Below are positions 35,090-43,311 of a stretch of 64,000 nt of DNA, one piece after another. The notes below the pieces were generated by a model, which was given only the letters and a program-made list of their open reading frames with translations, was not told the origin of the DNA and searched no databases. Each line of letters opens with the position of its first letter. Positions within the stretch are counted from its first letter, which is position 1. The stretch spans positions 310,001 to 374,000 of the forward strand of contig NZ_CP035375.1 in NCBI RefSeq assembly GCF_004118935.1, written 5' to 3'. Both the position numbers and the translations under genes were made by a program. Source of the DNA: Salinibacterium sp. UTAS2018 (GTDB taxonomy: Bacteria > Actinomycetota > Actinomycetes > Actinomycetales > Microbacteriaceae).

Positions 35090-36105
35090 GCGAGCTCCAT
35101 CATTGCGGTGTTGAGGCCGGAGCCGACGCCCATGAGCAGCACGCGGTCGCCCTTTTTGAGGGTGCCTTGGGCTTCATCGAGGGTGATGGGGATCGAGGCG
35201 GGGCCGACGTTGCCATAGAGGGGGAAGGTGGTGGGTACGCGGTCGCGGTCGAGTTTCGCGGCTTTGACGATGGCGTTGGTGTGCACGGATGACACCTGGT
35301 GGGTGACGTACAGGTCCATCTTTGACCAGTCCCATTCGGTGGATGCTTCTTTCCACGCCGAGACGACGAGGTCGAGGCCACCTTTAAGGAGGGCTTTCGC
35401 GTCGGTGAACATGCCGTCGACGCTGCCGACGCAGAGTTCGTGAAACTGGGTGGCCGCGCGGGTGACGCCGCCGAGAATCGGATGACCGGCCGGATGTTCG
35501 TCGGTGCGTCCGAGCACCGCAGCCGCAGCCCCGGAGCCGAGCGTGAGCGACGCGAACTCGCTCATGAAGCCCTCACGATCGGAGTCTTGCTTCAGCAGGC
35601 GGTCGATGGTGTTGGTTTGGATATCGTCGGCATCTTCGCCGTTGACGATTATCGCGTACTTGATCTGGCCGGATTCGATCATGTTCGCGGCAAGGTTCAT
35701 GCCGCTGACGAAGCCGAGGCACGCGTTCGCGACGTCGAAGTTGATCGCCGAGCTGGGCAGGCCGAGGCCGTGGTGCAGGCGCACTGCCACTGAGGGCTCA
35801 AGGTGTTTGCGGCTCACAGACGTGTTAATAAGGAGTCCGACTTCGGAGGCATCCACGCCCGCTTCGGCTAGCGCGCGTTGACCTGCCGAGACGGTGGCGT
35901 CGTCGGATGTTTCGCCTTCGGCCCAATTGCGACGTTCCAGCACACCGGCCACGCGTTGCAGGAGTCTACTGGGCAACGCAAGGCGCTCAAATGCCGGCGC
36001 TAGGCGCGTTTCAAGGTCGCCGGATGTTGTTACACGGCTAGGTAAGGTACTCGCAACCGACAGCAGTGACACGTTGGCAAAGCGAGTATTGGCATTTCCG
36101 GCCAC
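35083..36105 (-). CDS. oleA: OleA-like thiolase (acyl-CoA condensation)
   Basis: OleA joins two fatty acyl-CoAs head to head to give a beta-keto acid. The thiolase-fold signature is present: catalytic cysteine in NACLGFVSG, LTLGSGAAAAVL, and a C-terminal YGNVGPASIPI plus GSGLN. The histidine of the triad is in VTHQVSS. The start is the GTG at 36105, with GGAGG four bases upstream, giving 340 residues, the usual OleA length. The longer frame to 36285 has no similarity. It is the first gene of the olefin operon and faces a decayed LuxR gene. Confidence 0.92.
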   Translation of the reverse strand: MAGNANTRFANVSLLSVASTLPSRVTTSGDLETRLAPAFERLALPSRLLQRVAGVLERRNWAEGETSDDATVSAGQRALAEAGVDASEVGLLINTSVSRKHLEPSVAVRLHHGLGLPSSAINFDVANACLGFVSGMNLAANMIESGQIKYAIIVNGEDADDIQTNTIDRLLKQDSDREGFMSEFASLTLGSGAAAAVLGRTDEHPAGHPILGGVTRAATQFHELCVGSVDGMFTDAKALLKGGLDLVVSAWKEASTEWDWSKMDLYVTHQVSSVHTNAIVKAAKLDRDRVPTTFPLYGNVGPASIPITLDEAQGTLKKGDRVLLMGVGSGLNTAMMELAW

Positions 36106-36193
36106 GGAACCTCCGTCGAGAGAGCCACGCGGGCTCAGTAAGCAAGAGACCCAGTTTACGGCAGTTAGCCGAGAGCTAGGTTGACGTGGTGCG

Positions 36194-36690
36194 ATGGCCG
36201 CTGGGCTCTGGGATATATCCGGTCTCAGCGACGAAGACTCTCTGAGGAGAGTATGTCTTAAGTTGAGAACCAGACGATGCCCCAAAGTAAAAGAGTTTGC
36301 AACCGCAACCCGGATCAGGCTGCAGTACGAAGGGTGGTTTCATGCAAATCCACTGATCACGACGGCGCGCTCTACGCGCGGCCTTGGTGACATTCGCTTC
36401 CGTGATGTTGAGGGTGGTGCGGGCTTTACCGCTACCTATTTGTACCGCCATTTTTCTTCGCCTATTGGCGTGCGCCGGTAGTACTGGATCGTGCGCCGTG
36501 GGCGGCCGAGGCTCACGGTGTTGCACTTTCGTTGACGGCAGGCTGTCGTAGCGGAAACGGATGTGCTGCTGTCAGCGAGTCTGACTAGCCGGCACGCCGT
36601 ACTGCTGACCAGTCTCGCGCGTCCGGGCGCATACAGCATCTAGCTCGGCAATGAATTCGGCATGCCGATGTCGAGAACGATGCGATCGAG
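36194..36690 (+). pseudogene. Decayed LuxR-type regulator, paralogue of the gene at 26353
   Basis: Three blocks match the intact regulator in order. GLSDEDSLRRVCLKLRT corresponds to its N-terminus (GLSDADAQAVLRVAGRL). FATATRIRLQYEGWFHANPL through FRDVEGGAGFTATYLYRHF corresponds to residues 62-120. A C-terminal block, LTSRHAVLLTSLARPG followed by a TAG and then LGNEFGMPMSRT, corresponds to the helix-turn-helix. Two internal segments are missing and at least two stops interrupt the last block. It may once have regulated the adjacent ole operon. Confidence 0.75.
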
Positions 36691-36878
36691 TTCGTAATAG
36701 GGACTTTGAATGACGCGAACTGTTGATAGGCAAAGCCAGGAGAAACGTCTACTTTTTACGACGCTGGTTGATCATTGGTTTTCGCCGCTCGCTATTCGAT
36801 TACTATTCGTAGAATTTATGCTTGGGCACCCGAATGACACGCACGTTCTTCATAAAACTCCGCCGAGCCCCTCAGTAT

Positions 36879-37418
36879 CTAGGTCGACGGATTGCCCGCC
36901 GCGCTTCCGTGGATGTGGGACCTATATATCTGGATGCGCTGGATGGCATCCAAAACCAGCTGTTTAAGCTCATGCGGGCTAAGTGCCGGAAATCTCAGCG
37001 AAGCGTCCAAGCTTGTTAGCGCCTCGTCGAGATATTCGTACTCTAATTCCGGAAACTCGGTCTGATCTTTCCAGCGATAATAATGACTAATCTCATGAGC
37101 GACCGCGGCTTTCATGGATAGGGCACTATTGGGGTCGATGATGCTGGCGCCGGGAAAAACATCTCGGCCGACGACTACAATTCCTTCTTCGTTTCCGAAC
37201 TCGTTTACCTCTACACGAAACGATGTTCTAGCCGTGTCTTCGTATCTGAACGGCACTTGGTAGTCGAAGCCAGAGAAAGTCTCCGCGACAATTCTAATCT
37301 GTCGGTCATCGAGGGGTAGGTTGGAGCGTCCTGCTATGAGAGAAGGTCGACCGCGTGCGGAGGTTTCGTCCCTCGACGGCGCGGTAGTGATTTCGGCACC
37401 GGATGCTGAATCAGTCAT
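36879..37418 (-). CDS. HExxH protein (zinc-peptidase-like) paired with DndB-like gene
   Basis: The 179-residue protein has one clear motif, AVAHEISHYYRWKD (HExxH followed by Y-Y), and an acidic EYEYLDEALTS helix about 25 residues later that could supply the third ligand, as in ImmA/IrrE-like peptidases. No helix-turn-helix is seen. Its ATG overlaps the upstream stop by four bases (ATGA), so it is made together with the DndB-like protein. Visible GC is lower than in flanking operons, suggesting acquisition. Function is unknown; a peptidase acting on its partner or on a phage-triggered target is inference. Confidence 0.75.
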   Translation of the reverse strand: MTDSASGAEITTAPSRDETSARGRPSLIAGRSNLPLDDRQIRIVAETFSGFDYQVPFRYEDTARTSFRVEVNEFGNEEGIVVVGRDVFPGASIIDPNSALSMKAAVAHEISHYYRWKDQTEFPELEYEYLDEALTSLDASLRFPALSPHELKQLVLDAIQRIQIYRSHIHGSAAGNPST

Positions 37419-38662
37419 TTTTCAAGCACTCCCGTGTTCACGAAGTCTCTCAAAGTCTGGCCCGCTCGAGCTCTCGTCCCTCCATTATTGGCCACAGTCA
37501 ACGCTCCAGTTTTGGGGCGAATCTGGACTACCCCGATGTCTTGCCAGAGCGGATTCTCCTGATCGAAAAAGTCGCCGGTCCATGAATCAATAGAGTATGA
37601 ATTGGACGGTGCCAGTTGCGAAAGCAGCTTCTCCCAGTGGCGTCGAGCGGGCGCTGGACCAAGCTTGGCTCTGTCCAGGCTGTAATCTTGCATGAGTGCG
37701 CCATAGGCGTGCATCATCACTGCAGCCGATGCTAGGGATGAGCTGCGATCAGCTTGAGCTGTCTGGACCTTCAACTCGGGTCTCACTTCGGCCAGCATCT
37801 CGAAGAACTCCGCCGCTATCGCAGCCAAACCATCAAATTGCGCATCCTCAACTTCGCTGCCGCCGGCGAACGTGCGCATTACCTCGCGAAGAGTTGACAA
37901 GGTTATGAAATACGGGGCCTTCTTGCTCAACCGGTCAGTGACGCGATTTGTTGCTTGGCTCAAGTTGGCATTCAACTCGAGAACTCGCTTCGCTAAGGTC
38001 GAAAGATCGTCCTCAGTCGTCAAATCATACGCTTTCGAGAGGGCGGTTGGCTTGGGTCGCTGGTTCTTGTCGTAGAAGTAGTTGCCCTCATCTTCCCGGT
38101 CGAGGAAGTAGAGCTCAATTTTGAATTGCCTTGTGATATCAAACTTTGGATACCCGCTTGGGTGATCTCGGTAGCTCCGAACCGCTTTCAAGATCGCCTG
38201 ATGGCGGTGGTGAGAATCGGGAAGATAGATTTTACCGCTATACAACAGCGTTTCTGAATTATCCTCAAATCGGTACGCTTCGAACGCCCCCGGGCGAAGA
38301 TTCCAGACGAGTGGATTAAGGAAAAGACGTTCACCCCGAAGTATTTTTTCTGCCATATCGTCAGCGTTCTCTCCATCGAATATGTAGAGATTCTCATCCG
38401 GATAGCCTTCGGATAGAGCCAGTTCTGTGGGCGTGCTCGAGGGGGCTGTCGGTACAATACCGCGCTGCACGGATTGATCAGTCCAAAGAATTCGACTCTC
38501 TGCGGCGTCAGCGATTTGTTCCAGAGTTATCGTGAAAGTCGCGACAACGTCGGTGCCGGCTCCCGTCCACTGCGCATTCGGAAGGGAAAGCCGGCCGCGG
38601 TAAAGTTTGCCATCGGCGCCTTCTTTGGGTAAGGCGAGGAACCCGTCAATCTCAGGTTTCAT
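37415..38662 (-). CDS. DndB/DGQHR-like protein
   Basis: In 415 residues the central motif PDSHHRHQAILKAV stands where DGQHR proteins (DndB-type) have DGQHR-x-x-A, next to the RFEDN/LPDSHHR region and a strand IELYFLDRED. ParB-like DGQHR proteins include DndB, which regulates DNA phosphorothioation, and orphan copies in defence regions. The C-terminal half is helical and unlike DndB in detail. No Dnd genes are nearby, so it is an orphan. It heads a two-gene operon with the HExxH protein. AAGGAAAA precedes the ATG. The AT-rich coding bias supports horizontal origin. Confidence 0.65.
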   Translation of the reverse strand: MKPEIDGFLALPKEGADGKLYRGRLSLPNAQWTGAGTDVVATFTITLEQIADAAESRILWTDQSVQRGIVPTAPSSTPTELALSEGYPDENLYIFDGENADDMAEKILRGERLFLNPLVWNLRPGAFEAYRFEDNSETLLYSGKIYLPDSHHRHQAILKAVRSYRDHPSGYPKFDITRQFKIELYFLDREDEGNYFYDKNQRPKPTALSKAYDLTTEDDLSTLAKRVLELNANLSQATNRVTDRLSKKAPYFITLSTLREVMRTFAGGSEVEDAQFDGLAAIAAEFFEMLAEVRPELKVQTAQADRSSSLASAAVMMHAYGALMQDYSLDRAKLGPAPARRHWEKLLSQLAPSNSYSIDSWTGDFFDQENPLWQDIGVVQIRPKTGALTVANNGGTRARAGQTLRDFVNTGVLEK

Positions 38663-39021
38663 GATTTTTCCTTGTCTCTGATGCTTTAGCGTAGATCGTA
38701 TCTGATTGATTTGGTGCGCGTGCTCTCTTTATTTTTTGAGCGAGTAAGCCAGCCAACTCGGCCCGATCGACGTGGAGTGGGGTTGTCTGAGACGCTTCCG
38801 GGACGAGAGGGCGTGAGCAACAAGCACCGGCTGCGGGTCCGAGCGTTTTCGTACATTGTCTGAGACAGCGCCGCCAGATATGACTTTTGGGTGTCGCTCC
38901 CAATTCTTGCTGCGAGTGATGCTGGCTCGCGCCCCCAAAAGGGTCAACTTCGAGTATCTGCGGTGGTCGTGCCGCAGCGTGTCCGCCAGTTTGGAGAGTC
39001 GATCTTAGTTGTCAGTCGAGG
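38663..39021. other. No supported gene
   Basis: About 360 bases between the DndB-like gene and the truncated DUF368 copy. Short minus-strand frames have no motif. The part nearest 38700 may carry the promoter of the leftward operon, with an AT-rich stretch (TCTTTATTTTTTG), but I cannot place boxes reliably. Confidence 0.5.
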
Positions 39022-39627
39022 CTAGGAATCGTGCGGCTCAGGATCAGCCACAACCTCCGGCGACAGCATCCGCCGCTTCACAAGCGCAGCTTCTGCCGCC
39101 AAAATGCCCAGCACGACCACGGCTCCGAGGGCAACGAGCAGCAGCACTGTTCCGAAGTCTGCGTCGGGCGCCAAGACTGCGCCTTCCTCGGTTTGCCAGG
39201 GCCAGAGGGCGCGCAGCGAGCCGAGCATGAGGCCCGTCATGATGACGAGGGTGACGCGGCGGCGATTTTTGAGCAGCCATTGCAGGGCGGAGACGAAGAG
39301 GCCGAGGCCAATGATGGCGCCGATGGCGAAGGCTCCGAGGTAGCCGAGGTTGCGGTCGTTGACGGCGGCGAGGGTCGGGGCGTACATGCCGAGGATCAGC
39401 AGCAGGTAGGAGCCGGAGACTCCGGGCAGCACGAGGGCGCAGACCGCCAGCGCGGCTGCGAGAGTGACGATGATCAGCGCGGGGTCGGCATCCGCCGCTT
39501 TCGGCAAGCTAGTGAGGGCGACGGCAGCGCTGGCGGCGAGGAGGCCGATGAGGATTTCGCGGAATGTCCAGCGCCCTCCGACCATGCGCGCCGGAACGAT
39601 GAGCGACGCCGCGATGAGGCCGGCGGA
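39022..39627 (-). pseudogene. 5-prime-truncated DUF368 copy (copy 1)
   Basis: This stretch is collinear with bases 42237-42842 of the intact DUF368 gene at a constant offset of 3215, with few differences and no frame break. It covers the C-terminal two thirds, from ARMVGGRWTFREIL to ADPEPHDS. Similarity stops abruptly at 39627, just before what would be residue 120, and the N-terminal PGVSGG block is missing. An internal ATG (39585) could still start a 187-residue membrane fragment, but the truncated protein is unlikely to work. Confidence 0.85.
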
Positions 39628-39954
39628 CGGGCTAATGACCTAAGCCACCAGCACTTAGAGTCTGGGGTGATGGGAAGCTAGCTGCGCGACGCTTCCTGCT
39701 CCGGGCTCGCTAAGAGCCAACCACTCCAGTGAGGGGCGATCAGACACGTTTCACGGGTGCTTCGAGAACGCGGAAATCGCAACGATCTCTGGTGCCCACA
39801 TTTTTCCCGGGTAGCGGTGAGATAGGCGCACCGAAGATACACAGTCCAAATCTTCTCTCGTCAGGTGCGTCTCTCTTGGTGATCGCAAAGCGACGATGAT
39901 GAGTTTCAGATTGAGGCTTTCGGAAGGTTGCTCTGCTGCCTCCACAGAAGCTAA
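39628..39954. other. No supported gene
   Basis: Only short minus-strand frames are present; a 64-codon frame has no recognisable motif and no ribosome binding site. This segment marks the abrupt end of the truncated DUF368 copy. Confidence 0.5.
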
Positions 39955-41079
39955 CTAGCGCAGATCAGGTCCTCCTGCATCGGCGAGGTCATCCAGCACG
40001 CTAATCGAGTGATCGTCGACATCCTCTGATTCCTCATTCTCGTGAACGACAAAGTCTGAATTTTCATCATGAGCAAGATGTGGATATTTTTCGAGTAAAA
40101 AACGCCGACGGTAAGCTACATCGGCCGCATCCACGATACCTTCAAGCGTCGACCAATTAAGAGTGCCGCCAATCAATATCCCGGCTGCTGGAACAACTTT
40201 TCCCAGTCCTTGTTTCGTTAGTCGGAAACCGAATTGTTTAGCAAATGCGGCTGAGACTCTTGAGACGATCGACGCATTAAGTACTTCCCAGGATTTCCCC
40301 CGCACGAGCGCCTGAGTCAGACGCGAAATGTCGGCCATTGCCGCGGTTTTAGTGGTTGCGGATAACGCTGATCCGGCATTCACGACAGACATAATGAATA
40401 GTTTTTCGGCGGGCTCCTCGGGGTCGTAGCCGTAGAACATTGAGACGTGTCCTACGGACCGCGACGCGAGACCCAGAACGATAGCTGCATCGCCAGCGAA
40501 AGCGCCGACGACTGCCGCTCCTGAAGGGGCAGCTGCTGCGCCAGCCGAAGCCACTGTGACCATCTCACCCCCGGATATTACGAGTCCAGCTCCCATGCCC
40601 GAAAGAGCCGCGGTCGCCGGGTAGTACCAGGAAGCGCCACGACCGCGCACGATATCAATCTGCTCCAAATCGAGACGGCGCAGGTCTGCAAATGCACTCA
40701 CGTCATGTCCGCGCTTGCGGTGGCGTGCCATTACCCTTTTGGGAGACAATCCTGCTCGCGAGACGCGGGCAGTGGTGTTGCGAATTGAGTCGAAGGCGGA
40801 ACCGCTCCAATCAGTGACGCCCTCAGGTATCGCGTCGGCCACGGTTCGGAACCCGCTTCCGGCTGCTGAGATGCCCGCGCCGACGATGTTTTGTCCGCGT
40901 GCAACAGCTGATTGTGTCTTCGGGTGGCTCTCAAGGTAGCTGGAAGCATTTTTTCCGAAAGCGTTGACTCCCTCTACAACTTTCTCGCCGGCTTTTCTGG
41001 CCGTGCGCGAAATGGCGCGCCCCTTAAAATCTTGAACGTGTCGCCACGCGATCAATTCGTATTCCGAAGGTGATGTCAT
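39955..41079 (-). CDS. EcsC-family-like protein
   Basis: The 374-residue product resembles EcsC-type proteins, cytoplasmic or membrane-associated proteins of unknown role. Features are a helical N-terminus, glycine/alanine-rich segments (GMGAGLVISGGEMVTVASAG and further AFAGDAAIVLGLASRSVG), then YGYDPEEPAEKLFIMSVVN, which is the best EcsC match, and an acidic tail. The ATG at 41079 (MTSPSEYELIAW) is preferred; the frame extends 15 codons further without support. It lies between two partial DUF368 copies and has lower GC than the flanks. Confidence 0.7.
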   Translation of the reverse strand: MTSPSEYELIAWRHVQDFKGRAISRTARKAGEKVVEGVNAFGKNASSYLESHPKTQSAVARGQNIVGAGISAAGSGFRTVADAIPEGVTDWSGSAFDSIRNTTARVSRAGLSPKRVMARHRKRGHDVSAFADLRRLDLEQIDIVRGRGASWYYPATAALSGMGAGLVISGGEMVTVASAGAAAAPSGAAVVGAFAGDAAIVLGLASRSVGHVSMFYGYDPEEPAEKLFIMSVVNAGSALSATTKTAAMADISRLTQALVRGKSWEVLNASIVSRVSAAFAKQFGFRLTKQGLGKVVPAAGILIGGTLNWSTLEGIVDAADVAYRRRFLLEKYPHLAHDENSDFVVHENEESEDVDDHSISVLDDLADAGGPDLR

Positions 41080-41309
41080 ATCGACATTGTGCCGTATCGC
41101 AGTCTTGAAGCGGGTTCGACGCACTTGACATAGCTGATTGCTCGTTGACAGGACGATCGGAGCTTGCCCTGAAAGCTCGCGGGACAGCTGGTGTCGCGAG
41201 CGACCATCATTGAAAAGCTATGAGCGTCGTGTCTTACGAGCACTCTGCTTCAGACTAACCAGCCTGTGGCGAATCGCTCGCCGCGATATTGCATTGGGTT
41301 TCGATCCCG

Positions 41310-41780
41310 CTAATCGCCGTCGGGCTCGGGGTCGGCCGCGATATCGGGCGACAGCATCCGCCGCTTCACGAGCGCAGCTTCTGCCGCCAGAATACCCAGC
41401 ACAACCACAGCACCAATCGCGAAAAGCAGCAGCACGATTCCGAAGTCGGCCTCGGGAGCCAAGAGACCTCGCCTTCCTCGGTTTGCCAGGGCCAGAGGGC
41501 GCGCAGCGAGCCGAGCATGAGGCCGGTCATGATGACGAGGGTGACGCGGCGGCGGTTTTTGAGTAGCCATTGCAGGGCGAAGGCTCCGAGGTAGCCGAGG
41601 TTGCGGTCGTTGTCCGCGGCGAGGGTCGGGGTGTACATGCCGAGGATCAGCAGCAGGTAGGAGCCGGAGACTCCGGGCAGCACGAGGGCGCAGACTGCCA
41701 ACGCGAGTTCCGGTGGGGTAGGCCTCGAATAGGGGAGTGAGAAGCGCAGCGCCGATAACGGTGTCGTCGACAATGTGGGT
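41310..41780 (-). pseudogene. Degenerate DUF368 copy (copy 3)
   Basis: It matches the intact DUF368 gene from its stop codon (CTA at 41310, with tail DIAADPEPDGD) but carries a two-base insertion near 41466 (CCAAGAGACC against CCAAGACTT), a 39-bp in-frame deletion near 41578 bounded by GCG, and a larger deletion after about 41706. Beyond that the sequence resumes in the part encoding GAALLTPLFEAYPTGTR (intact: GAALLAPLIEQFPTGTR). The frame is broken, so no product is expected. Confidence 0.8.
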
Positions 41781-41835
41781 CCGCGCAGGTTCTCGGCTCT
41801 CCGGTAAAGGAGTGCTGGGGCGGTAGGGTGCCGTG

Positions 41836-42105
41836 ATGGGGATAATCAGAGAACCGGCAGCTAGACCTGCCCGACACATCTGCCAGCCACCGGATGCGGC
41901 GCTTTATCCAAGAGGCACTGTGTGGGAATGTGACGACTGCGGGTTGCGCTTGATGCGACACGGAGGGGTCGTTGCCCAGCTGCGGCAGATTAGTCCCCCG
42001 CTCTGGGATACCCCGAGCAACGTCTACCAAGGGCGCGGAGTATGGGTATTTGTGTTCGTTTTTCCAATTGCATTGCTCGCGTCGATTTTGGTAGCCGCGC
42101 GGTGA
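41836..42105 (+). CDS. Small protein with zinc-ribbon-like motif and C-terminal membrane segment
   Basis: The 89-residue product has HICQPPDAALYPRGTVWECDDCGL-type spacing, that is C-x-x-P followed about 20 residues later by C-x-x-C, as in small actinobacterial zinc-ribbon proteins. A hydrophobic C-terminal segment follows, VWVFVFVFPIALLASILVAA, presumably a membrane anchor. The GTG at 41833 or ATG at 41836 can start it. It is transcribed opposite to the flanking DUF368 copies. No function is known. Confidence 0.7.
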   Translation: MGIIREPAARPARHICQPPDAALYPRGTVWECDDCGLRLMRHGGVVAQLRQISPPLWDTPSNVYQGRGVWVFVFVFPIALLASILVAAR

Positions 42106-42236
42106 TGTGTCAGTAGTCTTCGTGGAAAATGTCGAAAGTGAGCGAGCCTGCCGGCACAAGACGCTCCGCGACCTTCCCAAAGTTGCCACGATGCAGAGAA
42201 ATCAGCGGCAGAGCCGTCGCGCACAGGCTCGTAGAG

Positions 42237-43187
42237 CTAGGCGTCGTGCGGCTCGGGATCGGCGACGATCTCGGGCGAGAGCATCCGCCGCTTCGTGAGG
42301 GCTGCTTCTGCGGCGATGATGCCCAGCACGACCGCGGCACCGATGGCGATGAGTAGCAGCACGATTCCGAAGTCGGCTTCGGGGGCCAAGACTTCGCCTT
42401 CCTCGGTTTGCCAGGGCCAGAGGGCGCGGAGCGAGCCGAGCATGAGGCCCGTCATGATGACGAGGGTGACGCGGCGGCGGTTTTTGAGTAGCCATTGCAG
42501 GGCGGAGACGAAGAGGCCGAGGCCGATGATGGCTCCGATCGCGAAGGCGCCGAGGTAGCCGAGGTTGCGGTCGTTGACGGCGGCGAGGGTCGGGGCGTAC
42601 ATGCCGAGGATCAGCAGCAGGTAGGAGCCGGAGACTCCGGGCAGCACGAGAGCGCAGACCGCTAGCGCGGCTGCGAGAGAGACGATGATCAGCGCTGGGT
42701 CGGCATCCGCCGCTTTCGGCAAGCTCGTGAGGGCGACGGCAACGCTGGCAGCGAGGAGGCCGATGAGGATTTCGCGGAACGTCCAACGCCCTCCGACCAT
42801 GCGTGCCGGCACGATGAGCGACGCCGCGATGAGGCCGGCGGAGACCGCTCGGGTTCCGGTGGGGAACTGCTCGATGAGCGGCGCAAGGAGGGCGGCGCCC
42901 AGAACGATGGCGAGCAGCATCCCGATACCGATGGGCAGAACGACATTCCAGCGCACCGAACGAAAGTGGGCGGCAGCGCGAGAGAGGCCGCGACCCCGGA
43001 TGCCGTCAGCAATCGTGAGCGCCACACCGCGAGCGAGGTGCCCGGCTCCGTCAATGAGGGAGTCGTAGACGCCGACGAGCAGTGCAATGGTGCCGCCACT
43101 GACGCCGGGGACGATCTCCGCGAAGCCGATGAGCATGCCACGCAAGGCATCACCGACGGTGCGAATGACGGGGTGTACTCGGGTCAT
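42237..43187 (-). CDS. DUF368 membrane protein (polyprenyl-phosphate transporter-like), intact copy
   Basis: DUF368 proteins are polytopic membrane proteins; members act in recycling undecaprenyl phosphate across the membrane. This 316-residue copy has the family start GFAEIVPGVSGGTIALLVGVYD with the PGVSGG re-entrant motif, and a second copy of the motif in the middle (VLPGVSGSYLLLILGMY), as expected of an inverted-repeat transporter. About eight hydrophobic segments are visible. The ATG at 43187 (MTRVHPVIRTVG) is preferred with AAAGAG upstream. Two broken copies lie downstream. Confidence 0.92.
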   Translation of the reverse strand: MTRVHPVIRTVGDALRGMLIGFAEIVPGVSGGTIALLVGVYDSLIDGAGHLARGVALTIADGIRGRGLSRAAAHFRSVRWNVVLPIGIGMLLAIVLGAALLAPLIEQFPTGTRAVSAGLIAASLIVPARMVGGRWTFREILIGLLAASVAVALTSLPKAADADPALIIVSLAAALAVCALVLPGVSGSYLLLILGMYAPTLAAVNDRNLGYLGAFAIGAIIGLGLFVSALQWLLKNRRRVTLVIMTGLMLGSLRALWPWQTEEGEVLAPEADFGIVLLLIAIGAAVVLGIIAAEAALTKRRMLSPEIVADPEPHDA

Positions 43188-43311
43188 TACGTGCTCTTTT
43201 TCTGCTCGAAATTCGCTGGCTCGGCGTAGGACAGTCGGTCTAGTGTAAACGGCCACAACTGGGGGCTGCAGCGTGGGGGAAACACCAGCCCCTAGCCCCT
43301 ACCCTTGATGG

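Noticed and set aside
32070..35218. Several long plus-strand open frames opposite oleD and oleBC
   Set aside because: They are antisense shadows with low-complexity, Arg/Gly/Val-rich composition and no family features.
42202..42786. Arg/Pro-rich minus-strand frame in the DUF368 area
   Set aside because: Alternative frame of the DUF368 gene; composition HRPPRCQR-like is typical of a shifted frame.
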